Of a stretch of DNA of 61,913 nt, positions 1-8,090 are shown in pieces (within the stretch, counting starts at the first letter, position 1; every line of letters starts with the position of its first letter). A program made the position numbers and the translations under genes. The notes beneath the pieces were generated by a model. That model was not told the origin of the DNA and ran no database searches. It saw only the letters and a program-made list of their open reading frames with translations. Source of the DNA: Mucilaginibacter lacusdianchii (GTDB lineage: Bacteria > Bacteroidota > Bacteroidia > Sphingobacteriales > Sphingobacteriaceae); NCBI RefSeq assembly GCF_009770985.1, contig NZ_WSRW01000008.1:1-61913 (forward strand), in the 5' to 3' direction.

Positions 1-529
1 AATATTATTCATCATCCCAAACTATTTTCCCAATCGTTTGTATCAATACCCCTAACCCGCTTATAACTAGATACAAACCTTTTCTTAGTGTATTGCTTGA
101 AGACTTCAAAGGCTCAAACACGTTGGCAACGTGGCCAATCTTCTGCATGATACGTTACTTTGGCAACCGGAGACCCACATTTAACAAATGTTATTTGTGG
201 TAAGCGTATATATTAGAACTACACCTTTTCATGTCATTCAGTTATTGTCTACGACGGCAGAAAGGAATTTATAGGAGCCTATCTTTCAAATGAAACACTA
301 TCAAAATGATTTGCGGTAGCTAGGCGGTTATTTGTCTTCATTATTATATATATAAATGGATTTTTCACCTACATTACCAATGTGACATTTAACCCCATTC
401 TAACATTAGATATCTTAATATACTTTAATAACATTTAACGCTATTTAACACTTACCTATATAATAACACTTTATTTTCGCGGTTAAATAAATAATTGATT
501 GATTTACATTATATAATTATCTTTGCAGG
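1..529. other. Intergenic region, no gene confidently assigned
   Basis: AT-rich stretch left of bamD. One + strand frame is open from the window edge (position 3) to a TAA at 195-197, so a gene tail entering from the left is possible, but the 64 residues match nothing I recognise. A short inverted repeat (CACGTT/AACGTG, 119-133) lies within it. The last 12 bases carry the bamD promoter. No RNA gene was recognised. Confidence 0.5.
518..525 (+). promoter_or_regulatory. Bacteroidota -7 element for bamD
   Basis: TATCTTTG matches the TAnnTTTG element of the Bacteroidota primary sigma factor. It ends only 4 bases before the bamD ATG, so the transcript probably starts at or next to the start codon (leaderless). 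No clear Shine-Dalgarno is present, which agrees. Confidence 0.6.
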
Positions 530-1465
530 ATGTTTAAAAAGCACCGAACTGTTATTGCCGGTACATTAGTTAGCGTATTATTGATTGCGGGTGGCTGCAA
601 AAGCAATTACGAAAAACTAAAAGCCAGCAATGATAATGCTAAAAAATACCAGGAAGGTATCAAATACTATAATAAAAAGGATTACTCCAAAGCTATTGAG
701 TTATTTGACGACCTTACCCAGCGTTACCGTGGCCGGGAAGGAGCTGAGGATTTGTTTTATTACTACGCATACGCTAACTATAAACTAAAAGACTACACAT
801 CGGCTCGTTATCACTTTAAAAACTTTGCCGATATGTACCCTACCAGCCAGCGCGCTGAAGAGTGCCGGTATATGACAGCATATTGCTATTACCTGGACTC
901 GCCGAACGCCACGCTTGATCAGGACAATACCACAAAAGCCATTGATGCGCTACAATTGTTCATTAACCTTTATCCTAAAAGCGAACGTGTAGCCGATGCC
1001 AGCAAGCTGATTCAAAATCTGCGCGACAAGTTGGAAACAAAGGCTTATCTGAATGCCAAGTTGTATCTGGATATTGGTGATTACTTGTCGGCAGTAATGG
1101 CTTTCAACAACGCACTGCGTGATTACCCGGACACTAAGTATGCTGAAGAGATGGAGTACCAGATTATTGAGGCACAATACTTGTACTCACATAACAGTAC
1201 CGAATTGCGTCAGGATGAGCGGTATACACAAGCTGTTAGTTATGCAGATCAGTTTATCGAAAAGTATCCTAAAAGCAAATATCTTAGAGATGCAGAACGC
1301 CTGCGTAAAAACAGCCTGGACGGTGTTGAACATGCCAAAAGAGTGTTAGCAGCAGCAGCAAATGATAATAAGCTAGCTAAAAAATTAGCAAAAAAAGATA
1401 CAACAGTTAACCAGCAACAATCAGAAGCTGGAAAACATGGAGAAAGAAGTCCGCAAAATCAATAA
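530..1465 (+). CDS. bamD: Outer membrane protein assembly factor BamD (lipoprotein)
   Basis: A 311-residue TPR lipoprotein of the beta-barrel assembly machinery, which inserts outer-membrane proteins together with BamA. The N-terminus has a basic start, a hydrophobic stretch and a lipobox ending at Cys23 (IAGGC), so it should be lipidated and face the periplasm. TPR-like helical pairs fill about residues 35-260, including YYNKKDYSKAIELFDDL and the family-typical FYYYAYANYKLKDYTSARYHF. The tail is Lys/Gln-rich and probably disordered. The rpoZ-like gene follows 15 bases downstream, an arrangement conserved in Bacteroidota. The start is fixed by the promoter 4 bases upstream. Confidence 0.92.
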   Translation: MFKKHRTVIAGTLVSVLLIAGGCKSNYEKLKASNDNAKKYQEGIKYYNKKDYSKAIELFDDLTQRYRGREGAEDLFYYYAYANYKLKDYTSARYHFKNFADMYPTSQRAEECRYMTAYCYYLDSPNATLDQDNTTKAIDALQLFINLYPKSERVADASKLIQNLRDKLETKAYLNAKLYLDIGDYLSAVMAFNNALRDYPDTKYAEEMEYQIIEAQYLYSHNSTELRQDERYTQAVSYADQFIEKYPKSKYLRDAERLRKNSLDGVEHAKRVLAAAANDNKLAKKLAKKDTTVNQQQSEAGKHGERSPQNQ

Positions 1466-1480
1466 ATATTAAGTAAAGAC

Positions 1481-1816
1481 ATGAGCAATAATAATACAAA
1501 TAAACCGACAGTAGCCGGCAGCACTGTTACCCGTGACCTGCGCGAGCTGGACAAAACAACCGACAACATTTATGAGTCGCTGGTAATTATGGGGAAACGT
1601 GCCAACCAGGTATCAAATAATATCAAAGAAGAGCTGCACCAAAAACTTTCGGAGTTTGCTTCATCTAACGATAACCTGGAAGAGGTTTTTGAAAACCGCG
1701 AGCAGATTGAAATTTCTAAACATTATGAAAAGTTACCAAAACCGGTTTTAGTAGCTATTCAGGAGTTTTTAGATGGCAAGGTATATTACCGCAACCCATC
1801 TAAAGAACAACAATAA
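1481..1816 (+). CDS. rpoZ: RNA polymerase omega/Rpb6-like subunit
   Basis: This 111-residue protein contains the omega/Rpb6-type segment YESLVIMGKRANQV near residues 31-44, which in the family folds against the beta' subunit and helps RNA polymerase assembly. The C-terminal part (EISKHYEKLPKPVLVAIQEF) is the extension found in Bacteroidota members. Position between bamD and coaBC is the expected one for this phylum and is part of the evidence. Sequence similarity to the proteobacterial omega subunit is weak. It is probably co-transcribed with bamD and ends before a hairpin terminator at 1842-1876. Confidence 0.82.
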   Translation: MSNNNTNKPTVAGSTVTRDLRELDKTTDNIYESLVIMGKRANQVSNNIKEELHQKLSEFASSNDNLEEVFENREQIEISKHYEKLPKPVLVAIQEFLDGKVYYRNPSKEQQ

Positions 1817-1841
1817 TTTGCTAAAGATTAACAGATAATAT

Positions 1842-1876
1842 AAAAAGGCCTTTCTTGCATAAAGAAGGGCCTTTTT
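1842..1876 (+). terminator. Terminator after rpoZ
   Basis: Inverted repeat AAAAAGGCCTTTCTT / AAAGAAGGGCCTTTTT with a GCAT loop (one position bulged), followed by T-rich sequence. It separates the bamD-rpoZ unit from coaBC. Confidence 0.75.
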
Positions 1877-1895
1877 ATTGATGGCTCAAATTTGA

Positions 1896-1903
1896 TACTT
1901 TTG
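1896..1903 (+). promoter_or_regulatory. -7 element for coaBC
   Basis: TACTTTTG fits TAnnTTTG and ends 4 bases before the coaBC ATG, the same spacing as at bamD. A T-run about 19 bases upstream can serve as the -33 region. It directly follows the rpoZ terminator. Confidence 0.55.
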
Positions 1904-1907
1904 CTAA

Positions 1908-3107
1908 ATGCTTAATGGCAAAAAAATTATTTTAGGCGTATGCGGTAGCATTGCCGCTTACAAAACGGCCCCCTTGGTACGCTTACTCATCAAAGCAGGT
2001 GCCGAGGTGCAGGTATTGATGACCGCCGATGCGACCAACTTTATTACACCGCTTACACTGGCTACCTTATCTAAAAAGCCGGTATTGGTTCACTACTTCG
2101 AACCAACAACCGGTAGCTGGAATAACCATGTTGAATTAGGACTGTGGGCTGATTTAATGCTGATAGCACCGGCTAGCGCAAATACACTAGCCAAAATGGC
2201 AAACGGTTTATGTGATAACTTACTTTTGGCTACCTATCTTTCGGCCAAATGCCCGGTGTATTTTGCGCCGGCTATGGATTTAGATATGTGGAAACATCCG
2301 GCTACGCTAAATAATGTACATAAACTGCAAAGCTATGGCAATACGCTCATTCAACCTGGCAGCGGCGAACTGGCCAGCGGTTTGCACGGCGAGGGGCGGC
2401 TGGCAGAACCAGAGGAGATAGTAGATATATTAGAAAAAGCATTTGCTACTGGCTATCCGCTTAAAGGCCGCAAGGCTTTGGTTACTGCCGGGCCAACTTA
2501 CGAGGCGATAGATCCGGTTCGGTTTATTGGCAACCACTCGTCGGGAAAAATGGGATTTGCTGTTGCTGACAGGTTAGCCGCCCTGGGTGCTGATGTTACC
2601 CTGATAACCGGCCCCACCGCACAAATTACTGTACAAGCAGCAATAAAGCGGGTTGATGCAACATCGGCTCAAGATATGTTGGATGCCTGTCTGCAAGTAT
2701 TTGACACAGTTGATATTTGCGTAATGAGCGCCGCCGTGGCTGATTATACGCCTGTAACAGTAGCACCGCAGAAAATAAAGAAGCAAGCCACCGATTTAAA
2801 TATTGAGCTAAAAAAAACGACTGATATTTTAAAAACTTTAGGCGAACGCAAACGTAAAAGCCAGCTATTGGTAGGCTTTGCGCTGGAAACAGAGAATGAG
2901 GAACAGAATGCCATTGAAAAGATCAGGAAAAAGAACCTTGATTTTATTGTACTAAATTCCTTAAACGACGCTGGCGCCGGTTTTAAAACCGATACCAACA
3001 AGATTACCATCATCGACCATAACCTGCAAAAAACTGTATTTACGTTAAAAAGCAAAACCGAGGCAGCTGCCGACATTTGCCAAAAAATTACTGAACTGAT
3101 TGAATGA
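1908..3107 (+). CDS. coaBC: Bifunctional phosphopantothenoylcysteine decarboxylase / phosphopantothenate-cysteine ligase
   Basis: A 399-residue CoaBC enzyme for two steps of coenzyme A synthesis: ligation of cysteine to 4'-phosphopantothenate, then FMN-dependent decarboxylation. The CoaC half (about 1-180) has GVCGSIAAYKTAPLV, the active-site His in NHVELG and the IAPASANTLAKMANGLCDNL segment. Its substrate-binding motif reads PAMDLDMW, with Asp where PxMNxxMW has Asn. The CoaB half (about 188-399) opens with ALVTAGPTYEAIDPVRFIGN and has the HSSGKMG nucleotide loop. Length is normal. The last codons overlap the next gene by 4 bases. Confidence 0.95.
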   Translation: MLNGKKIILGVCGSIAAYKTAPLVRLLIKAGAEVQVLMTADATNFITPLTLATLSKKPVLVHYFEPTTGSWNNHVELGLWADLMLIAPASANTLAKMANGLCDNLLLATYLSAKCPVYFAPAMDLDMWKHPATLNNVHKLQSYGNTLIQPGSGELASGLHGEGRLAEPEEIVDILEKAFATGYPLKGRKALVTAGPTYEAIDPVRFIGNHSSGKMGFAVADRLAALGADVTLITGPTAQITVQAAIKRVDATSAQDMLDACLQVFDTVDICVMSAAVADYTPVTVAPQKIKKQATDLNIELKKTTDILKTLGERKRKSQLLVGFALETENEEQNAIEKIRKKNLDFIVLNSLNDAGAGFKTDTNKITIIDHNLQKTVFTLKSKTEAAADICQKITELIE

Positions 3108-4000
3108 TGAAAAAGTTGTGCCTTTACCTGGTATTTTGTTTATGCAGCTGTGCGGCCGTAGCGCAGGATTTGAATGCACGTGTACAGGTACTGTCGCCCA
3201 AAATACAAACTACCAACAAGCGCGTTTTCAAATCATTGGAAACGGCTATGCGCGATTTTTTGAACGGCAGAAAGTGGAGTGCCGATGCAATCCAGCCATC
3301 TGAAAAAATTGATTGCAGCTTTATTTTAAACATTACTGCCTGGGATAATGGCACCACATTTAGTGGCGAATTACAGGTGCAATCAACCCGGCCGGTTTAT
3401 AATGCAGCTTATAATACCACCTTACTAAGCGTAAACGACCGCGACTTTGATTTTACTTATACCGAAGGACAAACCATCGATTTTAATAATCAAACTTTTC
3501 AGAGCAACCTGGCATCGGTAATGGCTTTTTATGCCTATATGATATTGGCGATGGATTATGACAGTTTTTCACGTTATGGCGGCACTGCATATTATGCCAA
3601 TGCCCAAACCGTAGTTATTAACGCGCAAAGCAGCTCATACAAAGGCTGGAAAGCTTTTGACAATAACACCAACCGCTACTGGCTGTCAGAAAATACGATG
3701 AACAAAACCTACATTCCGCTACGTGGCTTTTTGTATGACTATCACCGCAACGGATTAGACGTTATGGCAGATAATGCTAATCAAGGTCGCAAAGCCATAA
3801 CTGCTATTTTGCCTACCCTAACGCAATTAGACCGCCAGCGCGTGGGTGCCACTTGGCCTACCCTTTTCTTTTTGGCCAAACGTAATGAATTAGTGGCTTT
3901 ATATAGTAAAGCCGATCCGCAGGAGAAACTACAAGCTATGAACATTTTAAGCCAGGCGGACCCAGCTAACGGAAACCTGTATCAAACCTTGCAACAGTAG
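3104..4000 (+). CDS. DUF4835 family secreted protein
   Basis: A 298-residue protein with a clear signal peptide (KKLCLYLVFCLCSCAAVAQD). The mature part begins LNARVQVLSPKIQTTNKRVF and contains AFYAYMILAMDYDSFSRYGG, matching the Bacteroidota DUF4835 family as I know it. Function is unknown. The family is regularly found between coaBC and recN, as here. The ATG overlaps the coaBC stop (ATGA), so the two are translationally coupled. A periplasmic or envelope role is inferred only from the signal peptide. Confidence 0.85.
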   Translation: MMKKLCLYLVFCLCSCAAVAQDLNARVQVLSPKIQTTNKRVFKSLETAMRDFLNGRKWSADAIQPSEKIDCSFILNITAWDNGTTFSGELQVQSTRPVYNAAYNTTLLSVNDRDFDFTYTEGQTIDFNNQTFQSNLASVMAFYAYMILAMDYDSFSRYGGTAYYANAQTVVINAQSSSYKGWKAFDNNTNRYWLSENTMNKTYIPLRGFLYDYHRNGLDVMADNANQGRKAITAILPTLTQLDRQRVGATWPTLFFLAKRNELVALYSKADPQEKLQAMNILSQADPANGNLYQTLQQ

Positions 4001-4161
4001 TAAGTGTAGATCTTCTTATTTTAAGCAGACCCTTATTTGCAACGCCATTCTGACAAGGAGCACTGCTCAGATACTGCATTCTAAAAATATTAGCAAAAAT
4101 TTGAGCTTTTTACACCTGACAGATGGTTAGATGATAAAGCTAGGCATTGATTTTGTAACTT

Positions 4162-4189
4162 AGTATCCTTAATAAAAAGGATACTTTTT
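4162..4189 (+). promoter_or_regulatory. Hairpin with T-tract abutting the recN start
   Basis: AGTATCCTT (4162-4170) pairs perfectly with AAGGATACT (4177-4185) around AATAAA and is followed by Ts, then C and the recN ATG at 4191. It looks like an intrinsic terminator or an RNA hairpin limiting initiation. The spacing to the start codon is unusually short. Confidence 0.5.
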
Positions 4190-4190
4190 C

Positions 4191-5852
4191 ATGCTGCAAC
4201 AGCTCACCATAAACAATTATACACTGATAGACAACCTGGATATCAGTTTTGATTCGGGTTTAAACATCATGACCGGCGAAACCGGTGCCGGTAAATCCAT
4301 TATTCTGGGTGCCTTATCACTTATTTTAGGTCAAAGGGCCGAGAGTAAGTATTTTTTTAATCAGCAAAAGAAATGTGTGATTGAGGGTAGCTTTAAAATA
4401 GCTGGCTTTCACTTGAAATCTTTTTTTGAAGATAACGACCTGGATTATGAAGCCGATACCGTTTTACGACGTGAAATTTCGGCAGATGGTAAATCTCGTG
4501 CTTTTGTGAATGATACTCCAGTAAACCTGGCAACACTTAAGTTGTTGGGCGAGCAGTTAATTGACATCCACTCGCAGCATGCTACCCGTGAGCTGGCCGA
4601 TCCGGAATTTCAATTGCTGATTGTTGATTCGGTAGCCAAGCATCAACCTTTGCTCAACGAATATCAAACCAACTATCGCGCCTACAAAAAGGCCACTAAC
4701 CGTTTGCAGCAGCTAATTGCCGATAGTGACAAAGCAAAAGCTGATCTGGATTATTTTCAGTTTCAGTTTGACGAACTGGAAAAAGCCAACCTGGATGCTG
4801 ATGAGCAAGAACTGTTAGAGCAGGAACTGTTTGCCTTAAACAACGCAGAAGAAATAAAGCGCCACTTAACCGGTGCTGTATACCTGTTGCAAGACAGCGA
4901 AACCGCCATTACCTTACAGTTGAAGGAAGCCGGTCAGCAATTAGCGGCAATTGAAAAGTACAATCCAGAAGTATCCGACCTACATCAGCGACTAAACAGT
5001 ACATTGATTGAACTGAAAGATATTGCCTCGGAAATTGAACAACTGGAGCAGCGCACCCAAACTAACGAGGCTCGTGCCGATGAGGTAAATACGCGTTTAA
5101 GCCTGATTTATAATCTACAGAAAAAACACCGGGTAAGCAGCAATGCTGAATTGTTGCAAATTCAGGAAGATTTATCGAACAAGATACAGCAGGCACTATC
5201 AAGCGATGACGAGATTGAAGAATTGCGGCAGCAAATAGGGCTACAAAAAGAAGACTTGGAACGTTTGGCTGCACAACTGTCCGCAAACCGGCTAAAAGCT
5301 ATTCCAGATATTGAGCAACAAGTGTTGGATACGCTATCTGAAATGGCAATGGGTAATTCACAGTTGAAGATAGAGCATCAACCAACGGCCAATAACGAAT
5401 TGACCAAAAATGGTACTGACCAGATTCGTTTCTTGTTTACTGCAAACAAAGGCCATAACCTGGCCGAGATGAGTAAGGTAGCATCGGGAGGTGAGTTATC
5501 ACGTTTGATGTTGAGTATTAAATCCATCATTGCTCGCTACACAGCCTTGCCTACCATTGTTTTTGACGAGATTGATACCGGTATTTCTGGCGAGGTAGCC
5601 AACAAGGCAGGCATTGTCATGGAACGCTTATCTAAAAACTTGCAGGTAATTACCATTACGCACTTACCGCAAATTGCCAGCAAAGGTGAAAACCATTATT
5701 TTGTGTATAAAAATAATGAGAAAGAAGTAACTTATACGCAAATACGCCAGCTTACAAATGATGAACGTGTAATAGAAATTGCCAAGATGCTGAGCGGCGA
5801 TAAGCCTGGTGAAAGTGCGCTTCAGAATGCCAGAGAGTTATTGAATAGCTAA
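4191..5852 (+). CDS. recN: DNA repair protein RecN
   Basis: A 553-residue SMC-like ATPase that acts at double-strand breaks. The N-terminal ATPase half has Walker A GETGAGKS at residues 29-36 after the family start LTINNYTLIDNLDISF. A coiled-coil region follows, rich in Gln, Glu and Leu (about 160-370). The C-terminal half has the signature ASGGELSRLMLSIK, Walker B VFDEIDTGISG (Asp459 region) and ITHLPQIAS. Length is normal for RecN. A terminator-like hairpin lies immediately before the start codon and may limit basal expression. SOS control cannot be judged. Confidence 0.95.
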   Translation: MLQQLTINNYTLIDNLDISFDSGLNIMTGETGAGKSIILGALSLILGQRAESKYFFNQQKKCVIEGSFKIAGFHLKSFFEDNDLDYEADTVLRREISADGKSRAFVNDTPVNLATLKLLGEQLIDIHSQHATRELADPEFQLLIVDSVAKHQPLLNEYQTNYRAYKKATNRLQQLIADSDKAKADLDYFQFQFDELEKANLDADEQELLEQELFALNNAEEIKRHLTGAVYLLQDSETAITLQLKEAGQQLAAIEKYNPEVSDLHQRLNSTLIELKDIASEIEQLEQRTQTNEARADEVNTRLSLIYNLQKKHRVSSNAELLQIQEDLSNKIQQALSSDDEIEELRQQIGLQKEDLERLAAQLSANRLKAIPDIEQQVLDTLSEMAMGNSQLKIEHQPTANNELTKNGTDQIRFLFTANKGHNLAEMSKVASGGELSRLMLSIKSIIARYTALPTIVFDEIDTGISGEVANKAGIVMERLSKNLQVITITHLPQIASKGENHYFVYKNNEKEVTYTQIRQLTNDERVIEIAKMLSGDKPGESALQNARELLNS

Positions 5853-5898
5853 CTTCACTGCATTTCAGTTGGATTCAAACTAACTGATAAATAATTTT

Positions 5899-5906
5899 TA
5901 CCTTTA
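5899..5906 (+). promoter_or_regulatory. Likely -7 element for fabI
   Basis: TACCTTTA differs from TAnnTTTG only in the last base and lies 25 bases before the fabI ATG, leaving a short leader. Assigned by motif alone. Confidence 0.35.
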
Positions 5907-5931
5907 CCACCCGATAAACAATTCGAATAGT

Positions 5932-6747
5932 ATGGCTTATAATTTATTACAAGGTAAAAAGGGTATCATTTTTGGCGCCCTGGATGAAAAATCAATTGCC
6001 TGGAAAACTGCCCAGCGCTGTGCTGCCGAAGGCGCCCAACTGGTTTTAACCAATGCTCCTATTGCCCTGCGTATGGGTACTATCAATAAACTGGCCGAAG
6101 AAGTAAATGCTCCGGTTATCCCGGCCGACGTTACCAGCGAGGCTGACGTTGACAACCTGTTTGCCAAAACCATGGAACATTTTGGCGGCGGTGTTGATTT
6201 TGTGTTGCACTCAATCGGTATGAGCATCAACGTACGCAAAAACATTCCTTACACCGAAAACAACCTGGAATTTACCCACAAAGGTTTAGATATATCTGCT
6301 GTTAGTTTACACCGCGTACTGCAATCGGCCATGAAACACGATGCCATCAATGAATGGGGATCGGTAGTGGCTCTAACTTACATTGCCGCACAACGCGTGT
6401 TCCCTAACTATAATGATATGGCCGATGGTAAAGCTATGCTGGAAAGTATTGCCCGCAACTTTGGTTACTACTATGGCGTTAAGAAAAAAGTTCGTGTAAA
6501 TACCATTTCGCAATCGCCTACCCTAACCACTGCGGGTTCGGGCGTTAAAGGTATCGACGGCTTTATCAATTTTGCCGAGAAGATGAGTCCGCTGGGCAAT
6601 GCTACTGCCGACAATTGTGCTGATTACTGCGTAAGCTTGTTTTCAGATTATACCAAAATGGTAACTATGCAAAACCTTTTCCACGATGGCGGTTTCTCTT
6701 TCACTGGTGTTACGCAAGAAGTGATTGAGCAAATGACTAAAGAATAA
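5932..6747 (+). CDS. fabI: Enoyl-[acyl-carrier-protein] reductase (NADH), FabI
   Basis: A 271-residue SDR-fold reductase performing the last step of each type II fatty acid elongation cycle. The N-terminal cofactor loop is GALDEKSIAWKTAQ. The catalytic pair is Tyr160 and Lys167 (PNYNDMADGKAML, the FabI Y-x6-K spacing), with the second conserved Tyr at 150 (VALTYIAAQR). HSIGMS is the expected substrate/cofactor segment. FabI is the target of triclosan in other bacteria. It stands alone between its own putative promoter and a strong terminator. Confidence 0.95.
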   Translation: MAYNLLQGKKGIIFGALDEKSIAWKTAQRCAAEGAQLVLTNAPIALRMGTINKLAEEVNAPVIPADVTSEADVDNLFAKTMEHFGGGVDFVLHSIGMSINVRKNIPYTENNLEFTHKGLDISAVSLHRVLQSAMKHDAINEWGSVVALTYIAAQRVFPNYNDMADGKAMLESIARNFGYYYGVKKKVRVNTISQSPTLTTAGSGVKGIDGFINFAEKMSPLGNATADNCADYCVSLFSDYTKMVTMQNLFHDGGFSFTGVTQEVIEQMTKE

Positions 6748-6772
6748 CATTCTTGTAAAAAAATAAAAGGAG

Positions 6773-6801
6773 ACCATAACTTAATAAGTTATGGTTTTTT
6801 T
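6773..6801 (+). terminator. Terminator after fabI
   Basis: Perfect 10-bp stem ACCATAACTT / AAGTTATGGT with an AAT loop, followed by a T-run. Confidence 0.85.
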
Positions 6802-6815
6802 ATGCACCTCTTTTA

Positions 6816-6840
6816 ATAACTAAATTATTAGTTATATTTG
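6816..6840 (+). promoter_or_regulatory. Promoter with embedded palindrome upstream of the 6845 gene
   Basis: TATATTTG (6833-6840) is a perfect -7 element ending 4 bases before the ATG at 6845. The palindrome ATAACTAA-ATTA-TTAGTTAT (6816-6835) fills the spacer and overlaps the -7, as expected for an operator. Regulation is inferred. Confidence 0.45.
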
Positions 6841-6844
6841 GTTC

Positions 6845-8044
6845 ATGCTTAAGTATGTGCTTTTTTTATTACTATTTCCTTTATCAGCTATAGCTCAGTT
6901 CACCGTATCAGGCAATGTAATCAACTTATCCGATAAAAAACCCATTGCTAAGGCTAGCATATTTTTAAGCAACACCACAGTAGGCACCGCATCTGGAGAT
7001 GATGGCAGCTACACCTTACGTAATGTAAAAATGGGGCAATACCAGTTAGTAGTAACCGCCGTAGGATACGAGTCTTACTATGCAACTATAACTGTGAGCC
7101 AAAACCTAAGCTTGCCAAATATAGAGATGGTTGTTAAAAGCATTGCTTTAAATGATGTAGTTATAAAGCCGGATGCTGATTGGGATAATAATTATGCAGC
7201 TTTTAAACAGGAGTTTTTTGGTCCTTCAGAGTTCGCTGCACAATGTAAAATCTTGAATCCCGAGATGCTGGACATCAGCTATAACAAAGCACAAAGAGTA
7301 TTGTCGGCCACTTCTTATGATGATTTGATTATTGAGAACAAAGCATTAGGATATCGTTTACGCTATCATTTAAATCAATTTCAAAAAGAGTACCAGGCCG
7401 GCTACCTGTATTATGAAGGAACCGTACTGTTTGAGAATTTATCCGGTAGTAAATCACAATTAAAGCGGTGGCACAAAAATCGGCGCGAAGCATACTTTGG
7501 CTCTACGGAACACTATCTACGTTCAGTTATCAGCAAGCGAACAGAAGCAGACGGCTTTAAAACTTTGACACTCATTCGTAAACCAAATCCTAACCGACCG
7601 CCCGACAGTTTAATTAAGGCTAAGATAAAGCAGTTTACACCACGGTTAACAGCTAACCGAATGGTTATCAAAAAGAATGATTCGCTAGATTATTGGTTAG
7701 CTAAATCCAGATTACCTCAAATGGCTTCCTACCTGGTAAAGCAGCCACTCAAAGTAGACAGTTTGGTTAAAAAGACTGATCAGAAAGGAATACTTGCACT
7801 GGGCTACAATTATTACTTATATGTAATGTACACCAAGAAGCATGGTAACAATATAGCTAATTCAACATTAGATGCCCCAGATTATGCAACTACTATTGTA
7901 GGCATTACAGCACCATATGCTTTTTTTGATTACAACGGTGTAATTCTGAATCCGGCGGGCGTAATTTTTGAAGGCGAGTGGGGTATGCATCGTATTGCTA
8001 AACTACTACCGGTAGATTATGAACCAGACAATGAAAAGCCATAA
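6845..8044 (+). CDS. Secreted carboxypeptidase-regulatory-like domain protein
   Basis: A 399-residue exported protein with a signal peptide (LFLLLFPLSAIAQF). Residues about 19-105 form a carboxypeptidase regulatory-like (CarbopepD_reg_2) beta-sandwich: FTVSGNVINLSDKKPIAKAS, GDDGSYTLRNVKMGQYQLVV, GYESYYATI. In Bacteroidota this domain usually precedes a TonB-dependent receptor, but no plug or barrel follows. The remaining 290 residues are an uncharacterised region seen in stand-alone secreted members. Function is unknown, and surface or periplasmic location is likely. It has its own promoter and converges on clpC. Confidence 0.75.
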   Translation: MLKYVLFLLLFPLSAIAQFTVSGNVINLSDKKPIAKASIFLSNTTVGTASGDDGSYTLRNVKMGQYQLVVTAVGYESYYATITVSQNLSLPNIEMVVKSIALNDVVIKPDADWDNNYAAFKQEFFGPSEFAAQCKILNPEMLDISYNKAQRVLSATSYDDLIIENKALGYRLRYHLNQFQKEYQAGYLYYEGTVLFENLSGSKSQLKRWHKNRREAYFGSTEHYLRSVISKRTEADGFKTLTLIRKPNPNRPPDSLIKAKIKQFTPRLTANRMVIKKNDSLDYWLAKSRLPQMASYLVKQPLKVDSLVKKTDQKGILALGYNYYLYVMYTKKHGNNIANSTLDAPDYATTIVGITAPYAFFDYNGVILNPAGVIFEGEWGMHRIAKLLPVDYEPDNEKP

Positions 8045-8046
8045 AA

Positions 8047-8072
8047 AAAGCCCCTGATTACTCAGAGGCTTT
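8047..8072. terminator. Bidirectional terminator between the 6845 gene and clpC
   Basis: AAAGCCCCTGA / TCAGAGGCTTT stem (one mismatch) with a TTAC loop, A-rich on the left and T-rich on the right. It can serve both convergent genes. Confidence 0.75.
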
Positions 8073-8090
8073 ATAATATCCGGTTAAAAC

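Noticed and set aside
3..197. Open frame at the left edge as a truncated gene
   Set aside because: 64 codons without recognisable sequence; kept only as a note on the intergenic region.
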